From Microcebus murinus (Eukaryota > Chordata > Mammalia > Primates > Cheirogaleidae), in contig NC_134109.1 of NCBI RefSeq assembly GCF_040939455.1, positions 74,801,001 to 74,865,000 of the forward strand: a stretch of 64,000 nt of DNA, given 5' to 3'. The position numbers were made by a program, and so were the translations under genes. Positions 13,636-25,136 of the stretch are shown here, one piece after another. Position 1 is the first letter of the stretch, and each line of letters starts with the position of its first letter. The notes beneath the pieces were generated by a model. That model was not told the origin of the DNA. It worked only from the letters and a program-made list of their open reading frames with translations, and did no database searches.

Positions 13636-13915
13636 TGAGCCCATTATCCGAAGTGAGGTATCACAAGATTGGAAGAATAGGCTCTACTTGTACTCACCAT
13701 CAAATTGGCACTGATCAACACTATGGTGCTTACACGGTAATAGTATTCTCCAGGGATTAGGGGGTTGGGGGGTGGTAAACTCACAACTAATGGATGCGGT
13801 GAGCATTGTAGAGGGAAGGGCATGCCTCTAATTCTCACCAGGGTGAGGCAAAGACATAAAATGTAACCAAAATGTTTGTACCCTCATAATATCCTGAAAT
13901 TTAAAAAAAATTCAG
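13636..13915 (+). mobile_element. LINE-1 3' end, lemur-type
   Basis: This 5'-truncated L1 tail begins in the end of ORF2 (GAGCCCATTATCCGAAGTGA), passes TGTACTCACCATCAAATTGG and ends TTTGTACCCTCATAATATCC plus an A-run. The 3' UTR wording is the one seen in lemur L1s and not in human L1PA elements. It carries no intact frame. Confidence 0.9.
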
Positions 13916-14134
13916 TGATGCTTGGCTACTTACAAAATCCAATTCCCCTTCAAAGAATGAGTTTGCCTTTACTGAACATGTTTATAAACATGTTCACCAG
14001 CTCCAGAGAAAATCAGAACAAGCAGTGGGCGAGTTCCTAAATATGCAGTGTCAGCATGCTGTAATGCATACATGACCTTCCACGTGGTATGCAAGAGGAG
14101 CTACTTTGAAGTATGTGGTTATTCACCCTGTCAA

Positions 14135-14138
<4 letters not shown>

Positions 14139-14182
<44 letters not shown>
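14139..14182 (+). repeat. (GT)22 microsatellite
   Basis: An uninterrupted run of 22 GT units directly abuts the 5' end of an Alu. A shorter, related ACATGTGTGTGTG tract lies just 3' of that Alu. Confidence 0.98.
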
Positions 14183-14184
<2 letters not shown>

Positions 14185-14522
14185 CTGGGTGCGGTGGCTC
14201 ATGCCTGTAACCCTAGCACTCTGGGTGGCTGAGGCGAGAGGATCACTCAAGGTCAGGAGTTCAAGACCAGCCTGAGCAAGAGCAAGACCCCCGTCTCTAC
14301 TAAAAATAGAAAGAAATTAGCAGGACAACTAAAAATATATAGAAAATATTAGCCAGGCATGGTTGCACATGCTTGTAGTCCCAGCTACCCGGGAGGCTGA
14401 GGCAAGAGGATTGCTTGAGCCCAGGAGTTTGAGGTTGCTGTGAGCTAGGCTGACACCACGGCACTTACTCTAACCCAGGCAACAGAGTGAGACTTTGTCT
14501 CAAAAAAAAAAAAAAAAAAAAA
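14183..14522 (+). mobile_element. Alu-family SINE, strepsirrhine type
   Basis: This is a full two-arm Alu with the extra inter-arm ACTAAAAATATATAG segment and a 20+ bp A-tail. Flanking copies AAGCACGTGTGTGTG (from 14133) and AAGCACATGTGTGTGTG (from 14523) look like the target-site duplication, so insertion was into or beside a GT tract. Confidence 0.95.
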
Positions 14523-16769
14523 AAGCACATGTGTGTGTGCACACACGCGTGTTGATAGGATGGAGCAAGCGTCCACCTAGGTATTTGGATGAATGGACAG
14601 GTTATGCTGGATAGGTCCACCTTTCATTCAAAGTGTGTTTCCTAAGAATATTATCACAATAACAGCATCGAAGATACCACCACCTTATGTTTGCTTCATA
14701 TCTTAGTATCTCAGCATTTCCAGAGCACTTTCCCTCCCCTGGAAAAACTGACTTAATTCCTGATATGTTATTTATATAAAAATATATGAGTGATTTGATT
14801 TAGATGATCTTGAAACTATTATATGTTCTAGAGTATTATGATACCTATTTTATATTTATCATTTAGTATAATCTTTAAAACTTCAAGAAATATGTATGAG
14901 AAAAATAAATTACCTGAAGCAAAAAGTTCATATACATATATGCTGGATATTAACAGGGAGATTTAATAGACATAGTCTACATTAGGAAGACAGATTTTGT
15001 TTATTTGTACCCCTTTTCTGTAGAATTTTGTACATCTCATCAACTGCTGAAGAAATGCTCAAGCTACTATTAGATAAATGCATAAACTGCAAGAACACTA
15101 CAATCCCTCAGAGGACCAGTAAATGCGTATTAATACAGAGTATTTTTTAAAGTACCAATGTCATTTTTAATCCTCATAACAATCCTTGAATAGGAAGAAT
15201 AGGTTGTTGCTAAACTGGGCAAGGATGCCCAAAGATCTCTCTGCAGCCCAGAACTCTCTGCTAAGCTCCACATGATTGCCCTACAGATGCCTAGAAGTCA
15301 AAATATTGAAAATAAGCCTCATTGTTTTCTTCCAAAATTCTCTCCTCTTCTGCTTGTCCCTCAGATCCATTCTCTGCCATTCACAGCCCTGCTCTGTGTC
15401 CTGGGAGGCTAACCCTTACAGATTGCAACTTTCGATTTGCATTCAGGTTTGGTCAACGGGAAACCCTGGCAGAAGATTGATGGGTGGAAGGGGAGTGAGG
15501 ATAATTCTATTTCTTTCTCTTGTCCGTTCAAGCCTTTGGGGTAGTGAAAGCTTCCTACTGCTGCTAGACCTTAGGAATTTCAGTAATTCTCATCGGTTCC
15601 CTTAAACCTGCCCACACATCTATAGACAGTTCCTTCATTGAAAAGTTTCTTCTAAAATCCCAGCTGAGTGAGTCATGTGTTCCCTGCTGGGACTCTGACT
15701 GAAATGCACCCATCCTTATTTAGTTTATTTTTATGCCGGCCTGATTGCACAAAATATAACCTAATTGCTCAAGCTAGAAATCTGGAAGTCCAAGCCTATT
15801 TCCTTGCCCAAACATGAAGTTTTATGACCTGTTTATCCTCTAAATATCTCCAAAAACACTCTCCATTTCTCCCTTGCCTGCAGAACTTATTGGTTCCAGG
15901 TCTTCCAGGAGAATGTGTGATGTGCCCTCTGCCCGGAAAGCCTACCCTACAGCCTCCTCCTTCTAAACCTTCTCCATACTGCCGATGGAGTGGTCTTTCC
16001 ATAATGAAGTCTGGCTGACCTATTTGCCAATCTTCAGTGGCTCCTGCAGTCTTCTGGGGAGGGCAGACTCATCAGCAAGCCCATAGGAGCTCCCAGAATC
16101 TGGCTCTTACCTACCTCTCTAGCCTGGTTACCTGTCCTTTTCCCACACTCTCCCTGCACTCGTGCAGATCCACTTCCCAGTGCCCCATCCTCTCCTGCAT
16201 TTCAGTACTCTTACCTGTGTTCTTGCCTCCACTGAGAATGCCCATCCCTCACCTTTTCCCCCTGGCTGCTCAGGGGCGAGAACCTCCTTTCCTCTTGTGA
16301 CCTCAGAGGGGAGCTGTGGCACGAATGAGGGCACGCTGTGGACAAAACAGTGCTGCAGATGGGTCTCCCCTGCTCTCACAAGCCCAGACCAGCTCTTGCA
16401 AAGGGGAATTCAGGCAGAAATCTCAGCGGGAATAGTGTAAGCATCCTTGGGAAGTAAGTCCCGCTGCGTAGCTCTCAAATCCATCTGCCTTTCTTCATCT
16501 CCATCACAAACCTGGTTCAGGCCACTTACCATTTCTTCCCCAAGTAATTTATTAAACTCCTCTCTGGCCTCCAGTCTCACTCCCTCCAGTGCACCCTTCA
16601 GGCTACAGAGTGATCTTCCTGCATTGCAGGTCCAGATCTTTCTCTCCGATCTATGCTTTGCCATTAAGATAAAATGTAAAAATCCAAACTCTTTAGCAGT
16701 TTAGACTTACATAAAGTGGCTTTTGTTTATCTTTTCAGTTGTATCTTTTATAGCTTGTCCTTAAATTTT
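14523..16769. other. Intergenic with diffuse L2-like material
   Basis: No gene is supported. From about 15700 to 16750 the sequence is pyrimidine-rich and has L2-like phrases (CCCTCTGCCCGGAAAGCC at 15924, CTCACTCCCTCCAGTGCACC near 16577), suggesting fragmented L2 3' ends on the plus strand. Open frames at 16128-16704 on both strands are incidental. Confidence 0.45.
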
Positions 16770-17155
16770 AAGTTCTAGCCAGACTGAACTAGTTGCAATT
16801 TCCCAAATTCACCATGGCGCCAGGTGTGGTGTGTGATGGAGCCCTCTGCCTGGGAAGCCTATCCCACAGCCTTCTCCTGCCCCCTGCTTACTCCTGCAGA
16901 CTCAGTCCCCAAGTGCACCCTCTGGGGACTCCCCTACCCCCACCCCACCACAGCCTCTGTATTTGTGTTAGGTGCTCCTCCTCGCATATAATTTTCCATC
17001 CTTTATAATATTTTTTCACCAATAGATTATAAGCTTATCCAGAGTAGGAACTGTTTTATTTTTTTAATTTTGTTCTGTTTTGGTTGTACTTATATATCCT
17101 GAGTACCTTGCATAGGCTCTGGCATGTGATAGGCACTCAAATGTTTGCTAAGTGA
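16770..17155 (+). repeat. L2 LINE 3' end
   Basis: The classic ancient L2 3' order is visible: GCCCTCTGCCTGGGAAGCC, then ACCAATAGATTATAAGC, then GTACTTATATATCCTGAGTACC, then GGCATGTGATAGGCACTCAA. It is well diverged. Confidence 0.75.
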
Positions 17156-17329
17156 AGTTCATGAATAGAGCAGCCGTGGACACTGGTCCAGGAGTGAGAG
17201 ATTTAGAGTCCAGGTTTTTCCATGGTCAGCAGAAGCCATTTATTAGCCCTCTCCTACGGCACCACCTTCTCCAGGAATCCTTCCTAACGCTTTCGTGTTC
17301 CGAAGACAGAATGACATGGGAGCATGAAA

Positions 17330-17505
17330 GATTTGGGACCAAATCCTATTCTGCAGCTAGTTTTTAGCAATACAGCTGGAGTTAACTTACTTAACTTTTC
17401 TAAGCATTGATTTCGTCCACCGTAAAAGGCTGATAGGATCACTGGGTTGCTGGGGGCATTACATCACATATTACCTGGCGCATAGTAAGTGCTCAATAAA
17501 TGTCA
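17330..17505 (+). repeat. MIR element
   Basis: The motifs run in MIR order: AAATCCTATTCTGCAGCT, TTAACTTACTTAACTTTTC, GGGGGCATTACATCACAT and ending GTAAGTGCTCAATAAATG. It is a tRNA-derived ancient SINE. Confidence 0.8.
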
Positions 17506-17509
17506 GTCT

Positions 17510-17790
17510 CCGTCCCTCCTTTGTGCTCCCTCAGCACCCTGTACATATCCCAGCAGCTTCCTTGTCTGCTTTCCTCCTTGGACTTGAAGTCAAAGATTGT
17601 GTCTTTTAGCTCTGTATCCACAGACCCATGAGAAATGTTCAATAATTGCTTGTTGACTGAATAAAATTCTCCATTTTACGGGTTATGAACCTGAGGCTTC
17701 AAGAGATTAAATGACCTGCTCACATCATACAGCAAGAAAATGGCTAAGCCAAGATTCATAACACAAGTCTAATGCATAAACCAATTACTG
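17510..17790 (+). repeat. L2 3' end followed by MIR-like fragment
   Basis: 17510-17665 reads as an L2 3' end (CTTGGACTTGAAGTCAAAG ... AATAATTGCTTGTTGACTGA). 17665-17790 has MIR/L2 core wording (CCATTTTACGGGTTATGAAC, GACCTGCTCACATCATACAG). Both are old and diverged. Confidence 0.6.
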
Positions 17791-18489
17791 TTTGGTCCAA
17801 CTACATGAAACCATAAGATGAATGTATACAAATATCTGTGAAATAGGATCTGTGCACGTGCATATGGGCATGGCCCCCTAACGGTGATCAAATATCAGGC
17901 ACAATCTACCTTCTCCATCAGCACCACCCTGCCCCACCACAGACCCTACCCTTCTTGTTCCACCACCTTCGTAAAATAACTGTAGTATAATTTTGTTGAA
18001 CAGACAGAGTTTATATTGTGATGGCTGTGTAAACACTATTCACAACTTAGGTAGTGTTTTATAATCTCACCTTTCCTGCCAAAGTTCTATTCTCCTTGGT
18101 ATGAAAATTTCCATTTGTTTGTATGCTTGGATTTCTAAGGACTTATCTCTACTTCGACCCCCAATTCTCCTCCGTTGTCTCAGTCACCTTTCAAAATAGT
18201 TGAACATACCATGTTCTATCAATTACATTTTCATGGAGAACTGTCTCTCACCACATTCTGACTTCTCCAGTCTGGCCAGGACTGGAACAAATGACATGCT
18301 GGGATATACCTTCACCCATCACCCTGGGAATTCCCTCTCCCTCTCTCTCCTATGTGGAATTGTCTACCTCATGATTCCCTCTTGTTTTGGTGAAGACCTC
18401 TAATAGCTTTCTGAGAACGCATCCATGGGAGGAAAGTTTTAAAGACCTCGCACATCTGCAAGTGACTTCAATGTGGTGTTACATAATCA

Positions 18490-18952
18490 TTTTCCTTCAG
18501 AATTTTGAAAGCATTTCTCCATTGTTTCCCAGCTTCCAGCGTCACATTTGAGGAGTGCAAAGCCATTCTGAGTCTCGAAATAGTGTATGCAACTTTTTCT
18601 TTAAAAGCTTTTCAGGTCTTTTCTTTGAGACCCTGATGTTCTGGAATTTCACAATAGTATGCCTTGGTGTGGACATGCTTCTTGGAGTAGAAGAAGCAAA
18701 GGCTTGTTCTACTGTGCTAGATACACAAGGAGGCCTTTCAATTAAAAACAAGAAAAAACTCATGCACCTCAGTTCTAGGAAAACTTCTTGAATTATTTCA
18801 TCACTGATTTCTTTCTCACCATCGGCTTCATTTGCTGTGTTCTTTCCTTCTAGCATTTATCACTTGGATATTGGTACTCCTGGTCTCACCCTCTAATTTT
18901 TATCTTTTCTTTTTAATTCTTTATCTCTTTGCTCTGCTTTCTAAGAAATTTC
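18490..18952 (-). mobile_element. LINE-1 ORF1 relic, 3' part (split by LTR)
   Basis: Minus-strand translation contains STPRHTIVKFQNIR, the conserved phrase of the L1 ORF1 RNA-binding domain, plus ISDEIIQEVFLELR upstream of it. The frame at 18856-18542 is broken relative to an intact ORF1p. The same element resumes at 19569 on the other side of an inserted LTR. Confidence 0.85.
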
Positions 18953-19568
18953 TGTTAGGGTGTGAAAGCTAGTGCACAGAGATTTTGAGACAGATTTCTC
19001 TAGACAAAGATTAGGATAGAAAGAAGAAGTTTATTTGCTTTTCCTTGGATGGAAAAGGGCCAACACAAAAGTGAAGGAGGTGGAGAATGTTAGCAGAGAG
19101 AACCAGGTTTGTAGATTTTTTATTTAGGGGTGAAGAAGGTTTATGGCTATAGCCAAATTAACAGAGTACTGCTGCATCCACTCTGTTCTTTCTTCCCAAA
19201 GGCAGGGTGATAACAGAAACTGCAGCAGGATATCAAAGTCCAAGAGTTGGCTCCCCAGCCTTTCCTTGGAGACCAAATTATTGCAGATGTGACTCTGCTC
19301 TCGAGATATGGCTGAGGCCCAAAGCTCACAACTTGTGGTCCACTCAGGAATTCTTCAGACTGCAAAAAAAGCAGATTCTCAAAGGCAATTTTTAAAGCAA
19401 AAGATTTATATCTCTTTTTTTGTTTAGTTCTTTTCAGAAGTGGTACAAAACAGAACTCCCTCAAGGTACCTGTTAGTGAAAGAACTCATAGGATTGATCT
19501 TTAACTGTTACTAGGAAATTGCAAAATTAGAGGTTTTCCTGATAATTTTTGCAAGGCTGCTCCTTTCA
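18953..19568 (-). mobile_element. Solo LTR inside L1 relic
   Basis: A 616-bp insertion starts TGTTAGGG and ends CCTTTCA, with a perfect 5-bp target-site duplication ATTTC (18948-18952 and 19569-19573) and TG...CA ends. The surrounding L1 sequence joins cleanly once it is removed. An AATAAA on the minus strand near 19030 suggests antisense orientation. There are no retroviral genes inside. The family is not recognised. Confidence 0.8.
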
Positions 19569-19900
19569 ATTTCCTCAACTTTTTCTTGCATTCCTTTTGT
19601 TACATTTTTAAAATTTCTCTAGTTATATATTTTTAATTTCTAAGAGTTCTTTTGCACAGTCTTTTCTCTCTCCAGGATAATAATTGTAATTTCTGAAGTT
19701 CTCTTCTCCCTATATAGTCTGTTTCTTCTAAACATTTTTTTTAAAGTTTGTTTTGATCTCCATATTTCACATGAGAGGCTTTCTTAGGTGTCTGCTGACT
19801 TTTGGTTGTCGACTCATGTTCAGGAATGAATGAAGCACTAAGAAACTGGAAACTTCAAGTGCACAAGTGGGACCTGCCAACTGTGGGCTTCGGTATAGAG
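19569..19900 (-). mobile_element. LINE-1 relic, second half of the LTR-split element
   Basis: Antisense L1 sequence continues with CCTCAACTTTTTCTTGC, TTTTTAATTTCTAAGAGTTC and, further right, GACTTTTGGTTGTCGACTC. These correspond to the N-terminal coding side of L1 ORF1 and its upstream region. It has decayed and carries no open frame. Confidence 0.65.
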
Positions 19901-19902
19901 CT

Positions 19903-20072
19903 ATGGTTCTCAACAGGGGTCAAGACATTGGGGATTATCATGACTTTGGGAGATACTGCTGGTATCTAGTGGGTAGAGGCCAGGCATGACGCTAAACATA
20001 CTATAGGACAGCTGCCCACAACAAAGAATTATCCTTCCCAACCCGTCACAAGTTTTGGTTAAAAAATCCTGG
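19903..20072 (+). mobile_element. hAT-Charlie-type MITE (MER family)
   Basis: The sequence runs ATGGTTCTCAACAGGGGTC, then GGTATCTAGTGGGTAGAGGCC, then ACAACAAAGAATTATCC. It matches a common short non-autonomous hAT element in mammals. The exact MER number is uncertain. Confidence 0.7.
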
Positions 20073-22355
20073 TATAGATTATCTCATTGGGCTATTGAGT
20101 TAGAAAACTCCTGATAGTAGTATTTTTTTTTTTTTCTTTTTCTTGGGTTGGTCAGATTCTGCAGACAAGATTCTATCAGTCTCCTGTCTGGAGGGTACAA
20201 GCTTGGCTTCCAGCATTCTGAGAGCCAGTGAGTAAAAGTGACCTGGTGGTTTCAAGATCAGTATGTAAAGGTCATTTAAGCACTCTGTTGGCAATACTGT
20301 CTCCTCACTGTGAACTATGGCCAATGTTTTCCCAGTCCAGAGATCCTCTCCAGAGGCTAAACATCTAGTTTTCTGACATGGTGGAGGAAAGGCAGTTACT
20401 TGGCTATATGGAGTGGGAAAAGGACATAGAACTTGGAATCCTTCTTAAACTTTCAAACAATTGTCCTCCTTTTAGCTACATCCTTACCCCCTCTTCTCCC
20501 TTCTGAACCCTTGGGGGTGGAGGGTTTCTGCTATATAAAACAGATTACTCCTCAGCTTGTTCTACAGCTGACTGCTAAGCCATTATTACTTGCCTATCTG
20601 CTTTCCAGATTTCTATTCTCTTTGCTTGTATAGATTTATGTCTTGTTAAAAATTTCTTTGCTATCACAATAGTGAGGTTTCTGAAGAGAGTGAGAGTAAA
20701 TGCATGTGTTCTCTCCTCCATCTGTTATGTGGGGGGTTTTATTTTTCACCTTGAAGCATTTACTGTTGTTTTTCATCTCAAAGTATTTACTGTTGTTTTC
20801 CAATAAGGAACTCTAAATACAATAAACCCATTATCAAATAAAAACAATGCCTGTATACTAACCACCTGCCACATGCAAGTAAAATTTCTACATTTTGTTG
20901 AATCTGTCTTGGCAAGTTTGGAGGTTACATGTTATCAGATGCATTTTGATGTCAGGAGAGATTTGGTGATTTTTTTTGTTTGTTTTTGCACTTAAATAAA
21001 TCTACAAATAATAGAAGAAACTAATTTGGAGCCCATTTCATCTGCAGGGATTCAATGTGATAGGAACAGGAAAAAAAATGTTTTTCACCTAGACCCAAGA
21101 GAAAACAAGAATCCAAACACAATCTGCTAAAAATAAAATAGCAGCGTGGACTAATTGACTCACTGAAGTTCTGTGTGAAGAGAATTCAGATTTCTCCAGC
21201 TGACCAGCTCCCTGAGCAGCTGGAAAAATGACTTTAGCTCAATGTCACTGGCTGCAATTTCTCCTTAGAAATCTGATTTGCACTATGGTCCTATGAAAGC
21301 TGGTGATTCTGGAGGAGACCTGGATTGCACTCTGGATTTCCACCCCAGGAGCAGATGCTGCTTGCATCGCCAACTGAAGCATCATTCATGTAAAAAACAA
21401 TCTGCTTTGAAAACAGGGAGGGGATGTAGTCATTCTTCCCAGGGACAGTGGGTGCCAGCTATGATTCTGTCCCACTATCGCTTCAAATCTTACATGAGGG
21501 CAGACAACACTTTTCAACACTGGGAAGGAGAATTTCTAATGTCAAGTAGAAAGCAGGATTAAAGGCACGTTTGCATTGAAGTTGTGCAAATAAATGCAGC
21601 CCAGACCAGCTAAACCTGAGCCTAGAATGATGAAACTCTTCCACTTTAACATCTAAGGGCACTACTTATATGGTGCCATGGCAACAGCATCACCTTCAAT
21701 GGTTGTTTTGAAGAAAATCTCATAGAAACATGATCAGAATACATGAGGATCTGGCATTGATTTGACAAGACAGTGATTAGAATATCTCATTTCTTCTGTT
21801 TTGTTGTGTATTTTTTAACTTTTAAGAAATTACACAAATAATATTTAGCATAGAAAAATTAGGATATGCAAGTAAATAAGGAAAACTACCAGTTATCTCT
21901 CTACTCAGATAAAAGCCCTGCCTTACAGTTATTTTTCTATGCCTATGTACTCAATTATATTCAAGAAGGCCAAAATAAAGATTTTTTGAGGCAAAAAATG
22001 GAAGGGTTTCCTACTCAGACTTTTGCTGAAAGAATTACAAATAACTATCAGTCAAGAAAAAAATTAAACCCAGAGTGGGATGTGAGAAAAAATTATGGGA
22101 AAAAAAAAGTCTTATTTTAAAAAGTATCTACTGTACATATCTAATGTGGGTGAAATGGGAATAAAAATAAGGCAACCATAACAGAAGGGGCGTAGAAGTT
22201 AACTTTAGACTGTGTTGAGTTAAATGTGTATTAAATGCTTAAAAGTAAGCACTAAAGAATAGAAATAGAATGTATAACTACCACTACCATACTAGTGGAG
22301 AAAAAAAGATGGAAGGGTGGAAAGAATAAAGAAAACATCAATTAAATAGAAGTCA
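20073..22355. other. Intergenic, no gene recognised
   Basis: The block is mostly unique. It contains a T-tract at 20122-20138, a 27-bp tandem duplication at 20742-20795, an RFX-like palindrome at 21672 and A/T-rich sequence after 21780. No coding region is supported. Confidence 0.5.
20742..20795. repeat. 27-bp tandem duplication
   Basis: Two adjacent, diverged copies share TTTTTCA at the start and ATTTACTGTTG at the end (20742-20768 and 20769-20795). It appears to be a local tandem duplication. Confidence 0.7.
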
Positions 22356-22359
22356 ACAT

Positions 22360-22665
22360 CTTAGTCTGCTTGAGCTACCATAATAAAATACTATAGCCTA
22401 TGTGGCTTAAACAACAAACATTTATTTCCCATAGTTCTGGAGGCTGAGAAATCAAGAGCAAGGTGCCAGCCCATTCAGTTCCTGGCGAGTGCTCTCTTTC
22501 TTGCTTGCAGACAGCTACCTTCTTAATGTGTCCTCACATGGCAGAGAGAAGGGGTAGGGGGCAAGCTCTCTGGTGTCACTTATTAAAAGAGTGCTAATCC
22601 CATCATGAAGGTTAGGGCTTTAACATACAAATAGGGAGGGTGAACATTAACATTCAGTTCATAAT
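22360..22665 (-). mobile_element. MLT1-type LTR (MaLR), antisense
   Basis: The 5' part reads TTAGTCTGCTTGAGCTACC, then GTGGCTTAAACAACAAACAT, then AGTTCTGGAGGCTGAGAA, and further on TGTCCTCACATGGCAGAG, the reverse complement of an MLT1 LTR. It is an old non-autonomous ERV-L relic without internal sequence. Confidence 0.85.
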
Positions 22666-22739
22666 GGTCAGAGAAGAAGGGAAGGAGACAAAACAAGCAA
22701 ACCAAAAATCACAGTAAATAAAAAACACAAAAGTCAATG

Positions 22740-23060
22740 ATAGAAGTATCAATATATTGTGATTTATTCATATGGTGGCATATTATTTAGTAGTCAAAAT
22801 GAAAGAAATTGATCTATGCATCAATAAGAATAGATCTCTGAAAGTAAATGTTGAATAAATATAGCAAGATGCTAAATGATAAGTAGAATATGAGTCTATT
22901 TGTATAAATGTTAAGCACAAGAACAATAATCTTATGTTTTATGCATGGATATTTAGTAGTAGATATATTGATATTCCATAAACACATAAAAAGCACAGGC
23001 ACAATTGAAGAATGGGCACCAATTTCAGGTTAGTGGAGGAAAGGAGGAGAAGGGAGTTGA
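22740..23060 (+). mobile_element. LINE-1 fragment (ORF2 end and 3' UTR)
   Basis: The phrases GGTGGCATATTATTTAGTAG, ATGAAAGAAATTGATC and GTAAATGTTGAATAAATA follow the order of the extreme 3' end of L1 ORF2 and the start of its 3' UTR. It is old and heavily decayed. Confidence 0.65.
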
Positions 23061-23124
23061 GGAGAAGTACAAAGAAACTTCCATTATATCTGAATTCTTG
23101 TTTCACATCTACTGATTCGTAGGC

Positions 23125-23285
23125 CCAGGATTAAGTGTTGAAAAAGACATAATGGGTAGAAACAGACAGGGTTCCTGTCCTCATGGAACTAATAGTCTAA
23201 AGAGAAGTGAGACATTAAATAATCATTCACCAAAACATAAGTTATAACTGTGATAAGTTCAGGAAGGGCAGTGGGGTAGGTGCAG
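23125..23285 (-). repeat. L2-like fragment, antisense
   Basis: The wording ACAGACAGGGTTCCTGTCC, CATGGAACTAATAGTC and GTGATAAGTTCAGG is the reverse complement of an L2 3' end. Confidence 0.55.
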
Positions 23286-24109
23286 GAATGAGGAGAACGG
23301 TAGCTCACCAGAGGGAGAGACCAGCATGTGCCAAAGCCTGCTGGTGTTGTCTATTGGCATAAAAAAAGACCTGAGTGTGCAGAAGTGGATGGGACAATAT
23401 TGATGACGCAGCTGGGCCACTGGTGGGTGAAGTGGCTTTGGAGAAAAAGGCAGGACCACGCGGAAATTGGTGACTTCCCTCTCCTGTTCCACCCTCCAAC
23501 TCCCCGACACACAGTCCATCCAAATGATGACTCACCAGGTCCAACCCTAAGAAGCAAAGTGCTAAGAGGGAAAGGCGAGGCTTCATGTTTGTTCCTGATT
23601 CACCAATGACTTTGTCAGAGGCTCCAGGTGAGGTACTTCCCTGTATCCTAGTGTCCTGTCTGTGAAGGAGTGATCCCATTGCCAGCCCTCCTGGTACCAC
23701 ATGAGAGCTGTTGGAGACAGGGTTCGACCAGAGGCTGTCTCGGAAAACTCAGTTCCCAGCCCTAGAGTTCGGGTTCTTCATCTGTAAAGCAAAATGATTG
23801 GACTAGATCTTCTCAGTCCCACCCAGCTCTGCCTTTCTCTGTTAATTCCACTGCTTCCACATGGGATGAGGTAGAGGGGAACAACTTCAGAACTAAACCC
23901 AATGATGATCTGACTGTCTCTTTCAGAAAAGGCACAGAGCCCGTGTAAGCAGCATCTGGGAGGGTGGCTTAGGTTCTCCTCTCATGCTGGTTTTTCTCAG
24001 TGGTTGCCTGAGGCCTTTCAGGAGGGCTCCTAATTGACCTTAAATATTCACAACCTGAGCCATCAGCAAGGATTATTTCAGTCCTGCCAGAAATCTCCCC
24101 TGCATTGCA

Positions 24110-24280
24110 TAGGATGGAGCAAGAAAATAACAAAAATAAATTGCTGAAAGAAATGAATAGGATTATATGAGCTACAAAAGAAAATTTGGGTATTGGATAA
24201 GGATAAAACAAGGTCCATTGTACTATTATCACTATTTTTACATATGCTTGAACATTTTCCAAATAAAAAGGTTTTTAAGG
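24110..24280 (+). repeat. Possible old L1 3' fragment
   Basis: TTATCACTATTTTTACATATG followed by GAACATTTTCCAAATAAAAAGG resembles old L1M 3' ends. It is weak and short. Confidence 0.4.
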
Positions 24281-24299
24281 AACATCTGAAAAATGACTG

Positions 24300-24560
24300 C
24301 TGTAAACCTATGACTTTCAAACTTTTTTTTCACCATGATCCACAAAAAGACATTTTATGGTATGACCTCATACTCTATATATAGACTAAAACAAAGTTCC
24401 ACAAAACATTTATACTCACTATATACAATATGCTCTGATATTTTCTACCCTCTTCTCTGCTTGGCTATTTTTTTAAAAAATGATGTTGGAACCTCCCCAA
24501 CTGATTTCAAGACACATATGACCTATGATTTAAAAAACATTGATCTAAACAGTATCAGAT
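24300..24560. repeat. Unclassified ancient interspersed repeat
   Basis: The series CTTTCAAACTTTTTTTTCACC, then CTCTGATATTTTCTACC, then AAAATGATGTTGG is familiar as an old mammalian repeat, probably DNA-transposon derived, but I cannot assign a family. Confidence 0.3.
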
Positions 24561-24689
24561 CATTCCAGTGGGCAATTGAATTGGATATTTGAATATGTCA
24601 CTGTTGCCTGGGTCAGGAGAAAAGAAATGACTATTTTGAGAAGGCTGAAAGAGAATGAATAGTCATGGAAATCTCACCAGCCTTCTTAG

Positions 24690-25123
<434 letters not shown>

Positions 25124-25136
25124 ACCCAACTTTTCT

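Noticed and set aside
18542..18856. 104-codon minus-strand frame as a gene
   Set aside because: It contains the L1 ORF1 signature and is a broken piece of an L1.
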